64,000 bases of DNA from Inquilinus limosus DSM 16000 (GCF_000423185.1 NZ_AUHM01000021.1:62001-126000); one strand, 5' to 3'; shown: positions 7,801 through 20,970, counted from the first letter of the stretch. Notes: a model not told the origin generated them from the letters alone. Translations and numbers: made by a program.

Positions 7801-8484
7801 TCACCCCAGCGGCCACATCACGCCGAAGCTGAACGGCGCCCACAGCGCGGTCGGGGCCCCGGCCGCCCGCAGTGCCTCGGCGGTCCACTCGTTGCAGGTC
7901 AGCCAGGGACGGTAGGTGCCGTGCGCGGCGTAAAAGGCTTCGTGGGTGCCGAGGCCCGGCGGTGCCGCCAGCACGCCGCGCCCGTCCGGGCCCAGCGCGG
8001 CGGTGCCGCGGATGAAGCCGATCAGTGCCTCCCTGCCCTCCCGGTCCAGCGCCAGCCGGGTGCAGCCGGGGTGGGCCGCCGGGTCCATGACATAGGCGAC
8101 ATGCAGGGCGGTGGGACCGCCGCCGAACAGCGCCGCCATCGCGGTGCGGAAGCGGAGATCGGCCCAGGTCGGGGTCTCGCGGTAGAAGGTCAGGTCGCCC
8201 CAGCCGAAGGCGACGTGCAGGTTCGGCACGAAGGCGACGGGCACCGCATCCGGGAACACCGCCGTCCAGTCGACCAGCCCGTCCCGCGCCGGCAGCACGA
8301 TGTCGGTGTGGGTCAAGGTGGCGCAGACATAGGCCGGCGGATCGCTCGGCGCGGCCTGCTGCACCCGGCCGCCGACCGGCAGCAGGGCCAGCGCCAGGGC
8401 GGCGCCGGCGTAGAGCACGGCGAGGCCGAGCAGCCCCGCGGCCAGCGCGGCGACGGTCGCCAGGACCAGGCGCAGCGCCTTCAT
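7801..8484 (-). CDS. DUF2459 family (TIGR02117-like) membrane-anchored protein
   Basis: A 227-residue protein with one N-terminal transmembrane segment (about residues 10-37). An exported domain follows with THTDIVLPA, DWTAVFP, HVAFGWGDLTFYRETPTW and TCNEWTAEALRAAG, the conserved His, Asp, Gly-Trp-Gly and Cys-Asn-x-Trp pattern of DUF2459. The family is uncharacterised; the Cys/His/Asn set resembles NlpC/P60-like or permuted papain-like hydrolases (inference). Its ATG overlaps the stop of the upstream gene by four bases. Confidence 0.8.
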   Translation of the reverse strand: MKALRLVLATVAALAAGLLGLAVLYAGAALALALLPVGGRVQQAAPSDPPAYVCATLTHTDIVLPARDGLVDWTAVFPDAVPVAFVPNLHVAFGWGDLTFYRETPTWADLRFRTAMAALFGGGPTALHVAYVMDPAAHPGCTRLALDREGREALIGFIRGTAALGPDGRGVLAAPPGLGTHEAFYAAHGTYRPWLTCNEWTAEALRAAGAPTALWAPFSFGVMWPLG

Positions 8485-9383
8485 CCGCTCACCCCGAAGA
8501 TCCAGCCCTCGGTGCGGGCGGTGGCGGGGTCGAGCCCCGGCGGCGACCACACCGCCGGGTGCGCGGCCAGCGCCCGCAGCCCGGCCGCGGCGATCAGCGC
8601 GTCGGTGGCGTGGTCGGTCAGCGGATCGGGCGCCTCGACCGGCCCGCTGCCGAGCCGCGCCAGCGCGGCGTTGAGATCGGCGCGGTTGCGCACCTTGGCG
8701 CTGGCCATGCGCCCGGCCCGGCGCCAGAACAGGCGCGGATAGATCTCGACCATCACCAGCGGATGCGCGGCCGGCGCCTCGAAGGGCCAGATGGCGAGCT
8801 GCCCGTCCAGCCGGCTGCGCAGATGGTGCAACACCCGCATCCCGGCCAGGGCGCCGGGGCCGACCGTCTTCGGCCCGAATTGCTTGAACGGGCTGTCGGG
8901 CGCGCCCAGCCCGTCGCGGCGGCAGGCCAACTCGGCGGCGCGGTGCGGCTCGACCCAGCCGGCCGGCCGCGGCCCGCGATGCCAGAAATCGGCGGTGTAG
9001 TCCGTATGGCGGGCGAAGCCGGCGCCGTGGAAGTCGGGCGCCTCGGCCGCGATCCGATCGACCAGCGCCCACAGCGCCCGGGCGTCGCCGCCCGGCGGCA
9101 GATAGGCGGCGGCGACGGCGAAGGGCAGCGAGAAGGCGCAGTCGATGCCGGCCAGGATCCGCGCGCCGGTCGCCGCCTCCGTCGCGATCCATTCGGCGAC
9201 GGCGGTCCTGGTCCAGCGCCGGCCTGCCGGAGGCGGCAGCAGCACCGGCCCGCCGGCGCCGGCCCGGCACTCGGCGACGGCGATCCCGGCATAGGCGCCG
9301 AGGGCGCCGGACCAGTCGATGGCGACGAAGCGGTCGAAACCCGCCGGGGCAGCCTGCTCGCTATGGAAAGTCACGCTGACCAC
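8481..9383 (-). CDS. Hypothetical DUF429-like protein (predicted RNase H-like fold)
   Basis: A 300-residue protein of unknown role. It starts with FDRFVAIDWSGALG, and AIDWSG is the first acidic strand of the DUF429/RNase H-like family. Further acidic residues sit in ILAGIDCAFSLP and in DPLTDHATDALIAAAGLRALA, where a DAxDALI-type helix usually closes the site. A role as a predicted nuclease is inference only. The start is a GTG at 9383 with no clear ribosome-binding site, so the N-terminus is uncertain. It is translationally coupled to the downstream DUF2459 gene. Confidence 0.65.
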   Translation of the reverse strand: MVSVTFHSEQAAPAGFDRFVAIDWSGALGAYAGIAVAECRAGAGGPVLLPPPAGRRWTRTAVAEWIATEAATGARILAGIDCAFSLPFAVAAAYLPPGGDARALWALVDRIAAEAPDFHGAGFARHTDYTADFWHRGPRPAGWVEPHRAAELACRRDGLGAPDSPFKQFGPKTVGPGALAGMRVLHHLRSRLDGQLAIWPFEAPAAHPLVMVEIYPRLFWRRAGRMASAKVRNRADLNAALARLGSGPVEAPDPLTDHATDALIAAAGLRALAAHPAVWSPPGLDPATARTEGWIFGVSG

Positions 9384-9460
9384 GCCTCATGCGGATGCCA
9401 CGTCGACGAAGCTGGCATGACGACGTGGCCGAAGGATGGCGCTCGGAGCCCGTTCGAGGC

Positions 9461-9590
9461 TGCGCTGGTGTGAGTCGGCTGGCGGTGGTTTCGAGAACCG
9501 GAGCGCAGCGGACGTTCAAGCCCGTGAGCACCGGAAGCGCAGAAACCGCCGTCAGACGGCCGCACCAGTAGCAGTATCGGGCGGGCTCTC
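9461..9590. repeat. Dispersed repeat, copy A
   Basis: About 120 bp closely matching 19241-19366 with only scattered substitutions and one indel. The shared core includes GTGAGTCGGCTGG, GGTGGTTTCGAGAAC, GACGTTCAAG, CCGTGAGCACCGGAAGCG and CAGACGGCC. Copy A ends at the stop codon of the LpxO-like gene. Internal pairing (GGTTTC with GAAACC) suggests it is structured when transcribed. Confidence 0.85.
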
Positions 9591-10512
9591 AGACGAAGGC
9601 GAGGAACGCCGCCAGCAGCCCGCCGAAGAAGACGTATTTGATCGTGTAGTACAGCTTGCGGTTCTTCTTCTTCACCTTCTTGAAGAAGGCCCGGACCGGG
9701 TAGACGTAGCTGAACGCCCGGTTGACCCAGGACACCTTGTCGCCGTCGGCATTGCGGGTGGCGCCGGCCTGGATCAGGTATTTGGCGAAGAAGCGGTTCA
9801 CCGCCAGCGCCCACCGGAAGCGCATCGGCCGCTCGACGTCGCAGAACAGGATCACCCGGTTCTCGTCCGAGAAGTTCTCGGCGTAGTGGATGAAGGTCTC
9901 GTCGAAGACCACGTCCTCGCCGTCGCGCCAGCTGTAGGCCTTGCCGTCGACGACGATGCGGCAGCGGTCGTCGGCCGGCGTCATCAGGCCGAGATGGTAG
10001 CGCAGCGAGCCGGCATAGGGGTCGCGATGCGCCACCAGCTTGCCGCCCGGCGGCAGCGAGGTGAACATCGCCGCCTTCAGGCTCGGGATGCTCTGCACGA
10101 TGGCGACCGATCGCGGGCACTGCGCCGCGGCCGAGGGCAGCGGGTCGCCGTACCACTTCAGGTAGTAGCGCTTCCAGCCGCGCCGGAAGAAGGAGTTGAA
10201 GCCGACGTCGTCGAGCTTGTCCGAACCCTTGATGTCGCCTTCTTCCTGCAGCCGCATCGCCTCCTCGCGGAAGACATGCCAGTTGTCCTTCAGCACCTGC
10301 AGCTCCGGGAAGCTGCGCGGGTCGTGATACGGCGTGCTCGGCACCCGCGAGAACAGGTACATGAAGCAGTTGATCGGCGCGAAGAAGGTCGAATGGTCGG
10401 TCAGCTGGCGGGTGAAGCGGTGCCGCACCTGGCCGCGGAAGTGCACCCACAGCGCCGAGGCGATATAGGCGTAGACGATCAGGAACTTCGGGGCGAACAC
10501 AGTGGCCAGCAT
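9589..10512 (-). CDS. lpxO: Aspartyl/asparaginyl beta-hydroxylase family protein, LpxO-like lipid A hydroxylase
   Basis: A 307-residue Fe(II)/2-oxoglutarate-dependent dioxygenase. It has an N-terminal membrane helix and a basic C-terminal end with a second hydrophobic segment (FFGGLLAAFLAF), the topology of LpxO, which 2-hydroxylates lipid A acyl chains at the inner face of the inner membrane. The iron site is visible as AHRDPYAGSLRYHLGL with a downstream His (DETFIHYAENFSDENRVIL) and 2-oxoglutarate Arg candidates. ATG 10512 is preferred over 10521: GGAGG lies 10 nt from the former but 1 nt from the latter. A broader hydroxylase role cannot be excluded. Confidence 0.8.
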   Translation of the reverse strand: MLATVFAPKFLIVYAYIASALWVHFRGQVRHRFTRQLTDHSTFFAPINCFMYLFSRVPSTPYHDPRSFPELQVLKDNWHVFREEAMRLQEEGDIKGSDKLDDVGFNSFFRRGWKRYYLKWYGDPLPSAAAQCPRSVAIVQSIPSLKAAMFTSLPPGGKLVAHRDPYAGSLRYHLGLMTPADDRCRIVVDGKAYSWRDGEDVVFDETFIHYAENFSDENRVILFCDVERPMRFRWALAVNRFFAKYLIQAGATRNADGDKVSWVNRAFSYVYPVRAFFKKVKKKNRKLYYTIKYVFFGGLLAAFLAFV

Positions 10513-10622
10513 CTGGGCCATACCTCCAACCGGGACCCGGGCGACGGGGACCGGGTTTGCGACCAATTCGCACGCTCTATACCATTCCCGCCGCTTCGCC
10601 GATAGGCCAGGGCGCCGCAGGG

Positions 10623-11480
10623 TCAGGATCCCGAGGCCGGCTGCCTCGGCAGGAAGCGGATCTCGCGCAGGTCCTGCAGCGCCTTCTGCCACAGCGTCTC
10701 GAAGCCCTGGGTGAGGCTGGCGGCCAGGTCGCGGTCGTGCACCAGCAGCGAGGCGAAGCGCCCCTCCGGCACGAAGGGATGGTCGAGCGACAGGATCACC
10801 GTCTCGTCGTCCAGGACATGGAACGGGTGCCCCAGCTCGCCCGAATAGCGCAGCCCCGACAGGTGGCCCAGCGAGCCGCCATGGCGGCGCAGGAAGGCGA
10901 CCAGCCGCGGCGCCGTGCGGTCGGAGAAGCCGAAGATCGCCCGGTGGTCCAGCCCGCGACCGGAGGCGGCCCGGGCGAGGCGCTTGAGCACGTCGAAGCC
11001 GGACTCGGCCTGGCGGTCGATGGCCGAGAGGTCGCCCTCCTCGAGATAGGACAGCACCCGCCGGCGGGCCCCGGCGAGCCGGGCGAGATGGCGCTTCACA
11101 TGGCTTTCGGTGCCGAGCGCCAGGTCGACCACGCCGCGGCCGCCGCGCAGCCGCCCGGGCAGATCGCGCAGGGTGGCGCGCAGCTGGTCGGCCTGGGCGG
11201 CGAAGCTCTCCGCCCGCTCCCGCGCCAGCTCGACCAGCCGGTCGACCACGGCGTCCGGCGGCAGGGCGGCGTAGAGCTTGGGCCGGCTGTGCTGGATCTC
11301 GCACAGGCCCAGCCGGGCCAGCTTCTCCATCGCCAGGTAGATCTTCGAGGTCGGGATGTCGCCCTCGCGGCACAGCCCGGCGGCGTCCGACACGCCGAGA
11401 ATGCCCAGCGCGACCAGCGCCCGCTTCTCGTAGAGCGAGAAGCCGGCCTCGTCGAGCAGCGCCAGATCCTGCCATCGCAT
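10623..11480 (-). CDS. TrmB-family transcriptional regulator
   Basis: A 285-residue regulator. Residues 10-75 form a winged helix (FSLYEKRALVALGILG then REGDIPTSKIYLAMEKLARLGL) of the TrmB/sugar-specific type. A helical linker follows (VVDRLVELARERAESFAAQADQ) and then a C-terminal sensor domain of unknown ligand. TrmB proteins are mostly archaeal sugar regulators, with scattered bacterial members. It is divergent from a VOC-domain gene across an 86-bp gap containing an inverted repeat, so that gene is the likely target. Confidence 0.8.
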   Translation of the reverse strand: MRWQDLALLDEAGFSLYEKRALVALGILGVSDAAGLCREGDIPTSKIYLAMEKLARLGLCEIQHSRPKLYAALPPDAVVDRLVELARERAESFAAQADQLRATLRDLPGRLRGGRGVVDLALGTESHVKRHLARLAGARRRVLSYLEEGDLSAIDRQAESGFDVLKRLARAASGRGLDHRAIFGFSDRTAPRLVAFLRRHGGSLGHLSGLRYSGELGHPFHVLDDETVILSLDHPFVPEGRFASLLVHDRDLAASLTQGFETLWQKALQDLREIRFLPRQPASGS

Positions 11481-11488
11481 GACCGCTT

Positions 11489-11506
11489 TCTACTCCAGAA
11501 AGTAGA
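11489..11506. promoter_or_regulatory. Inverted repeat in the TrmB/VOC divergent promoter
   Basis: TCTACT and AGTAGA are separated by six bases (CCAGAA), with flanking CTTTC-like and GAAAG sequences extending the dyad. It lies 9 bp from the start of the TrmB gene and is a plausible regulator-binding site. Confidence 0.45.
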
Positions 11507-11566
11507 TGAAAGCGAGAATGCGGCCGCGGACAATTCCCCCATCAGCCACTCATCGGGGAGGATGAT

Positions 11567-12007
11567 ATGAGCCAGGACGCCATCCCGCAGGCGCCGCCGG
11601 TGATCCCGAGCTTCTGGGTCGAGGAGGTGGAGGCGCTGCGCGACTTCTATCTGGAGAAGCTGGGCTTCGGCCACATGATGGGGATCGTCGGCAAGGACGG
11701 GAAGTTCGACTTCGGCATCGTCCAGCGCGACGGGATCATGGTGATGATGGGCCGGCCGCAGTCGCCCGGCGCCGGCATCGCCAAGGGCCAGGGCGGCCCC
11801 CGGCCGCTCGACATCTACTTCTACGTGAAGGATGTCGACGCCTTCCACGACGAGGTGCGGTCGCGCGGCGTGGCGGTGACCGAGCCGCTGACCACGCAAT
11901 GGTGGGGCGACCGGACCTTCGCGGTGAAGGATCCCTACGGCTACTCGCTGTGGTTCTGCCAGACCGTCGGCGCCCCGGAGCCGCCGCCGGGCGTGACCAT
12001 GGTGTGA
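11567..12007 (+). CDS. VOC family protein (bleomycin-resistance/glyoxalase fold)
   Basis: A 146-residue single-domain VOC protein. It shows PSFWVEEVEALRDFYLEKLGFGHMMG, then DGIMVMMGRP, and a second half IYFYVKDVDAFHDEVRSRGVAV ending in FAVKDPYGYSLWFCQ, the usual closing strand with DPxGY. Candidate roles are binding or conversion of a toxic small molecule; the substrate is unknown. It has a GGGAGGA ribosome-binding site and is divergent from the TrmB regulator, which probably controls it. Confidence 0.88.
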   Translation: MSQDAIPQAPPVIPSFWVEEVEALRDFYLEKLGFGHMMGIVGKDGKFDFGIVQRDGIMVMMGRPQSPGAGIAKGQGGPRPLDIYFYVKDVDAFHDEVRSRGVAVTEPLTTQWWGDRTFAVKDPYGYSLWFCQTVGAPEPPPGVTMV

Positions 12008-12028
12008 TGCAGGCTTGGACGGGGAGGC

Positions 12029-13348
12029 CTACTCCCCGTCCTCGCTTCTCTGCGCCCGCAGCTTCGCCCAGTAGTCGAGCCGCTTGCGGATCTCGCGCTC
12101 GAAGCCGCGCTCGACCGGGCGGTAGAACTCCTGCCGCTCCATGTCCGGCGGAAAGTAGTTCTGGCCGGAGAAGCCTTCCTCGGTGTCGTGGTCATAGGCG
12201 TAGCCCTTGCCGTAGCCGATCTCCTTCATCAGCCGGGTCGGGGCGTTCAGGATATGCATCGGCGGCATCAGGCTGCCGGTCTCCTTCGCCGCGCGCCCCG
12301 AGGCCTTGAAGGCGGTGTAGGCGGCGTTCGACTTCGGCGCCGTGGCCAGGTAGATCACCGCCTGGGCGATCGCCAGCTCGCCCTCGGGGCTGCCCAGCCG
12401 CTCATAGGCGTCCCAGGCCGCCAGCGCCTGGGTCAGCGCGTTCGGGTCGGCCATGCCGATGTCCTCGACCGCGAAGCGCACCAGCCGGCGCACGACATAG
12501 AGCGGGTCCTCGCCGCCGGCCAGCATCCGCGCGAACCAGTAGAGCCCGGCATCGACGTCGGAGCCGCGCAGCGATTTGTGCAGCGCAGAGATCAGGTTGT
12601 AGTGGCTCTCCTGCGCCTTGTCGTAGACCGGCGCCCGCCGCTGCACCGCCTGGGCCAGGGCGGCGGCGTCGAGCGGCCCGTCCGGCTTCAGCGCGAACAG
12701 CTCCTCCGCCAGGTTCAGGAGATAGCGGCCGTCGCCGTCGGCCATCGCCTTGACCGCGTCGCGCGCCTCCGGCGTCAACGGCAGCGCCCGGCCCTCCGCC
12801 GCCTCCGCCCGCTGCAGCAGCTCCTCCAGCGCCGCGAAGTCCAGGCGGTTCAGGACGAAGACCTGGCAGCGCGACAAGAGGGCCGCGTTCAGCTCGAAGG
12901 ACGGGTTCTCGGTGGTGGCGCCGATCAGGGTGATGGTGCCGTCCTCCACCACCGGCAGGAAGGCGTCCTGCTGGCTGCGGTTGAAGCGGTGCACCTCGTC
13001 GACGAACAGCAGCGTCCCCTGCCCGGCCGCGCGCCGGCCGCGGGCGGCGTCGAACACCTTCCGCAGCTCGGCGACGCCGGAGAAGATCGCCGACAGCGGC
13101 TCGAAATGCAGGTCAGTGTGCTCCGCCAGCAGCCGGGCGAGCGTGGTCTTGCCGCAGCCGGGCGGCCCCCACAGGATCATGCTGGCGATGCGGTGCGCCG
13201 CCACCATCCGGCCGATCGGGCCGTCCGGCTTCAGGAGATGGTCCTGGCCGACCACCTCGGCGATGCTGCGCGGCCGCAGCCGGTCGGCCAGGGGCCGCGG
13301 CGCCTGGTCGGCGAAGAGCGACGGGGTATCGTCGGGTTTAGTCCGCAT
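12029..13348 (-). CDS. rarA: Replication-associated recombination protein A (RarA/MgsA), AAA+ ATPase
   Basis: A 439-residue clamp-loader-like AAA+ ATPase acting at stalled replication forks. Visible motifs are SLFADQAPRPLADRLRPR at the start, Walker A GPPGCGKTTLARLLAEHT, Walker B LLFVDEVHRFNRSQQDAFLP, sensor 1 GATTENPSFELN, and the C-terminal tetramerisation region ending in DYWAKLRAQR. Family length is 430-445. The start at 13348 is unusual: the GGAGG, the ATG and the first codons lie inside the terminal inverted repeat of a 265-bp element (13341-13605), adding MRTKPDDTP before the normal family N-terminus. Confidence 0.95.
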   Translation of the reverse strand: MRTKPDDTPSLFADQAPRPLADRLRPRSIAEVVGQDHLLKPDGPIGRMVAAHRIASMILWGPPGCGKTTLARLLAEHTDLHFEPLSAIFSGVAELRKVFDAARGRRAAGQGTLLFVDEVHRFNRSQQDAFLPVVEDGTITLIGATTENPSFELNAALLSRCQVFVLNRLDFAALEELLQRAEAAEGRALPLTPEARDAVKAMADGDGRYLLNLAEELFALKPDGPLDAAALAQAVQRRAPVYDKAQESHYNLISALHKSLRGSDVDAGLYWFARMLAGGEDPLYVVRRLVRFAVEDIGMADPNALTQALAAWDAYERLGSPEGELAIAQAVIYLATAPKSNAAYTAFKASGRAAKETGSLMPPMHILNAPTRLMKEIGYGKGYAYDHDTEEGFSGQNYFPPDMERQEFYRPVERGFEREIRKRLDYWAKLRAQRSEDGE

Positions 13349-13605
13349 TTCTCACCCTCCATGCGGCCTGCGTTGCCTTGCGGCGAGGTGAATGCGCTCC
13401 GGGCGGCGAAGAGCGTATAGGGACATACGGTCGAGCCGCCCGGGGCCGCAGGCGCCCGCCGCAAGGCAACCCTCCGGGCCGGTTGAAGACGCCGGCAGGG
13501 TGCGTCGCCGCGCTTGCCCGATGTACCACATCGCGCTGCGCGCGGCTCCTGCCCTGCCGGCGTCTTCAACCGGCGCAGGCCACACGGAGGGTGAGAAATG
13601 CGGAC
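13341..13605. repeat. Composite inverted-repeat element with 32-bp terminal arms
   Basis: The ends (13341-13360 and 13586-13605) are perfect 20-bp inverted repeats, extending to 32 bp with two mismatches. Inside are two large hairpins. The first has arms 13372-13385 and 13457-13470 (14 bp perfect) with nested stems CCGGGCGGC/GCCGCCCGG and CGTAT/ATACG. The second has 23-bp perfect arms 13478-13500 and 13552-13574, with CGATGT/ACATCG in its loop. Each end carries an outward-facing GGAGG, seven bases, then ATG. The left end forms the rarA translation start; the right end opens only a four-codon ORF. No transposase is inside, so it is MITE-like. Confidence 0.85.
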
Positions 13606-13852
13606 TATGTGAGCGAGCCATGATGGGGCGCATCGTCGGCCAGCGGCCGCGGCGGCGCAACAGCGAGCTTCCACGGCAGGGGCCGGCGCCACAATCCCGC
13701 CCCGCTTTCGCCCGGATGTGATCACGATCACTTCGCCGGGAACTTTTGCAGTGCAAAAGGCGAACGATTTTCACCCCTAACCCCCGACGCATTGACAACC
13801 CCCTATGCAGGGATGACCCTCTCGGCAGGGGACCTCCTTCGGAGAGCGAGAC
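13606..13852 (+). promoter_or_regulatory. Regulatory gap before the RND efflux operon
   Basis: The rest of the 504-bp gene-free stretch before the efflux genes holds two palindromes. GTGATC-ac-GATCAC lies at 13718-13731. CTTTTGCA-g-TGCAAAAG, a perfect 17-bp dyad, lies at 13743-13759. A TTGACA hexamer sits at 13792-13797 without a convincing -10. GGAG precedes the first start codon. The 17-bp dyad looks like an operator for a local or distant repressor; no regulator gene is adjacent. Confidence 0.45.
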
Positions 13853-15049
13853 ATGATGACCGGGCGCCTGCGGACGCGGCCAGGAAGGGTCTTTGGCACC
13901 CTGGCCGCATTGGGAACGGTGGCCTTCCTGGCCGCTTGCAATGAATCGAGCAGCAGCGAAGGCCAGGCGGCGGCACCGCCGCCCCCGCCGGTGACGGTGG
14001 CGTCGCCGCTGGTCAAGCGCATCACCGAATGGGACGAGTTCACCGGCCGCTACGAGGCGACGGCGACGGTCGAGGTGCGGGCCCGCGTCTCCGGCTACCT
14101 GCAGTCGATCAACTTCGCCGACGGCGCCATGGTCAAGCAGGGCGACGTGCTGTTCGTGATCGACCCCCGCCCCTACCAGGCGACGGTGGATTCGGCCAAG
14201 GCCGACCTGGCCAGCGCCCAGGCCCGGCTGGACCTGGCCAAGGTCCAGCTCGACCGCGCCCAGGCGCTGGTCAGCCAGTCGAACGTCTCGCGCTCGGCCT
14301 ACGACCAGGCGGTGCAGGAGCGCCGGGCAGCCGAGGCGCAGGTGCAGCAGACGACGGCGGCGCTGCAGTCGGCGCAGCTGAATCTCGACTTCACCCAGGT
14401 CCGCGCGCCCATGGCCGGGCGCGTCTCGAACCGGCGGGTCGACATCGGCAACCTGGTCACCGGCGATCCGAACTCGACCCTCCTGACCACGATCGTGGCG
14501 CTGGACCCGATCTATTTCACCTTCGACATGAGCGAGGCCGACTTCCTCGCCTACCAGCGCGCGGTGGCGGCCGGCCGGCTGCCTTCGACCCGGGACAACG
14601 AGACGATCATCCAGACCCGGCTGCCGGACGAGCAGGAGTGGCCGCATGGCGGCACCATGAACTTCGTCGACAACCGGATCGACCCCGGCTCCGGCACCAT
14701 CCGCGCCCGCGCCGTGCTGGACAACAAGAACCTGTTCATCACGCCGGGCCAGTTCGGCCGGATCCGGCTGCCCGGATCGAACGAATACGACGCGATCCTG
14801 ATCCCGGAGACCGCGATCCTGACCGACCAGTCGAACCGCATCGTGATGACGGTGAAGGACGACAACACGGTCGAACCCAAGATCATCCGGCCCGGCCCGA
14901 CCCAGCCGGGCGGGCTGCGCATCGTGCGCGAGGGCCTGACCGGGCAGGAGAAGGTCATCATCAACGGCCTCGTCCGCGCCCGGCCGGGCGCCAAGGTGAC
15001 GCCGCAGCCCGGCACCATCGAGCCGACGCCCGAATACGAGGCGAACTGA
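13853..15049 (+). CDS. RND efflux periplasmic adaptor (membrane fusion) lipoprotein
   Basis: A 398-residue AcrA/MexA-type adaptor. A signal segment ends in a lipobox (LAAC) near residue 33, so it is lipid-anchored in the periplasm. It then has the lipoyl half-motif VRARVSGYLQSINFADGAMVKQGDVLFVIDPRPY, an alpha-helical hairpin (about residues 110-180, rich in AQARLDLAKVQLDRAQ), the second lipoyl half (VRAPMAGRVSNRRVDIGNLV) and beta-barrel strands (VDNRIDPGSGTIRARA). It bridges the pump encoded 12 bp downstream and an outer-membrane channel. No outer-membrane factor gene is in the window, so a shared TolC/OprM homologue is presumably used. Confidence 0.93.
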   Translation: MMTGRLRTRPGRVFGTLAALGTVAFLAACNESSSSEGQAAAPPPPPVTVASPLVKRITEWDEFTGRYEATATVEVRARVSGYLQSINFADGAMVKQGDVLFVIDPRPYQATVDSAKADLASAQARLDLAKVQLDRAQALVSQSNVSRSAYDQAVQERRAAEAQVQQTTAALQSAQLNLDFTQVRAPMAGRVSNRRVDIGNLVTGDPNSTLLTTIVALDPIYFTFDMSEADFLAYQRAVAAGRLPSTRDNETIIQTRLPDEQEWPHGGTMNFVDNRIDPGSGTIRARAVLDNKNLFITPGQFGRIRLPGSNEYDAILIPETAILTDQSNRIVMTVKDDNTVEPKIIRPGPTQPGGLRIVREGLTGQEKVIINGLVRARPGAKVTPQPGTIEPTPEYEAN

Positions 15050-15061
15050 GGACGGGCCCCG

Positions 15062-18244
<3,183 letters not shown>

Positions 18245-18268
18245 TCGCGACCATGGCGCCCCGGAGGT

Positions 18269-19159
18269 TCACTCCGGGGCGCCGCCGTTCCGTGCCAGCT
18301 CCGGCACGCGCAGCGCCCGGTACAGTTCGGACAGCACGCCGGCGAAGACGCTGACCTCGACCGCAGTCAGCACCAGCGACACCAGATCAGCCAGCAGGGT
18401 CGCGACGCCGATGCCGGTCTCCGCCGGCAGGATCGCCGCCAGCACCGCGCCGAGGCCATAGGCGATCACCAGGAAGGTCAGCGACGCCACGGCCAGCGCG
18501 GCCCAGGCCTGCAGCCTGTGGCCACGCAGCAGCCGGCTGCTCTCGGCCCCGGTCAGGCCGCGGTCGCCGATCGCGATGGCGGGGAGGACCAGCCCGTAGA
18601 AGGCGAAGGGCACGGTGGCGAGCGCGGTCAGCACCGCCGTCGCCACCAGCAGCGCCAGCACGTTGCCCGACGGCCCGCCGGCGGCCAGCGCCTGCATCAG
18701 CGAAGGCCCGCCGACCAGGCCGAACAGGATCGACAGCACGAACACCCCGGCCGTGGCCGTGAACAGGCCGAGGATGCCGAGCCAGATCTGGTACAGCGCG
18801 AAGCGCAGGGTCGCGGCATCGGCCGGGAACGGTGCGAACTCGCCGCGCAGCACATAGCGGTGCCAGGCGACCGCGATCAGCGCGATCGTCAGCAGCACCA
18901 CCAGCATCGATAGCGCCATGGCCAGCACCCCGGCGGCCATCGACGCCTCGGCCGAGACCGCCACGGCGGTGGCGCCGGACGAAGCCTCCGAGGCCGCGAA
19001 CATCGCTGCGACGTCGTCTCCCCACAGCCAGTCGATGGCGAAGCGCAGGATCAGCGCGAAGGCGATCGCCGGCGCCGACAGCCGCGCCAGCGCCCCGGCA
19101 TGCCCCAGGCTCCAGCCCACGGCGCCCCGCAGCAGGTCGCCGGTCGATAGTGCGGCCAT
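18269..19159 (-). CDS. Hypothetical multi-pass membrane protein
   Basis: A 296-residue protein with about six hydrophobic segments. The first is followed by WLWGDD, and a conserved-looking HRYVLRGEFAPFP lies between segments 2 and 3. Proteins of this plan, with a W-H-R-Y/F-V-L motif before a cytosolic loop, are common in alphaproteobacteria and unassigned. The ATG at 19159 has an AGGAAAGG upstream and a sensible N-terminus (AALSTGDLLRGAVGWSLGHAG); the frame is open to 19216. It lies convergent with the RND operon and downstream of repeat copy B. Confidence 0.75.
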   Translation of the reverse strand: MAALSTGDLLRGAVGWSLGHAGALARLSAPAIAFALILRFAIDWLWGDDVAAMFAASEASSGATAVAVSAEASMAAGVLAMALSMLVVLLTIALIAVAWHRYVLRGEFAPFPADAATLRFALYQIWLGILGLFTATAGVFVLSILFGLVGGPSLMQALAAGGPSGNVLALLVATAVLTALATVPFAFYGLVLPAIAIGDRGLTGAESSRLLRGHRLQAWAALAVASLTFLVIAYGLGAVLAAILPAETGIGVATLLADLVSLVLTAVEVSVFAGVLSELYRALRVPELARNGGAPE

Positions 19160-19240
19160 CGTCCATCCCTTTCCTCGAATCGGGCGGATCATTTCAGCCG
19201 CGGGTCGGCGAGGCAACCGGCGCCGAGAGACCGTTGAGAA

Positions 19241-19366
19241 TGCGCTGGCGTGAGTCGGCTGGTGGTGGTTTCGAGAACGGAGCGCAGTGGACGTTCAAGT
19301 CCGTGAGCACCGGAAGCGATCGAGCCCGCCATCAGACGGCCACGCCAGGTGCAGGATCAGACGGTC
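19241..19366. repeat. Dispersed repeat, copy B
   Basis: Near-identical partner of 9461-9590, again directly adjacent to the 3' end of a minus-strand gene (htrA) and upstream of the next minus-strand gene. Differences from copy A are mostly C/T transitions, plus a divergent patch after GGAAGCG where copy A has GAAACCGCC. Confidence 0.85.
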
Positions 19367-19367
19367 T

Positions 19368-20771
<1,404 letters not shown>

Positions 20772-20970
20772 CCTTCCTCCATCCGCCGTGACGGGCGACG
20801 GTCCGGTCTAGCCGAAGCCGGCCGCCACCGTCCATGGGCCGGCGCGCCGCGGAGGCGAGCAAGCTCGAACGGCGGCGCCGCCGATGGGCATTGGCCGATG
20901 GCGGTCCGGAACGGCGGCCGTCCTGATCTTGTTGCCATGGCATTTCCCGCCTCAGCCATGGAGATTGGTC

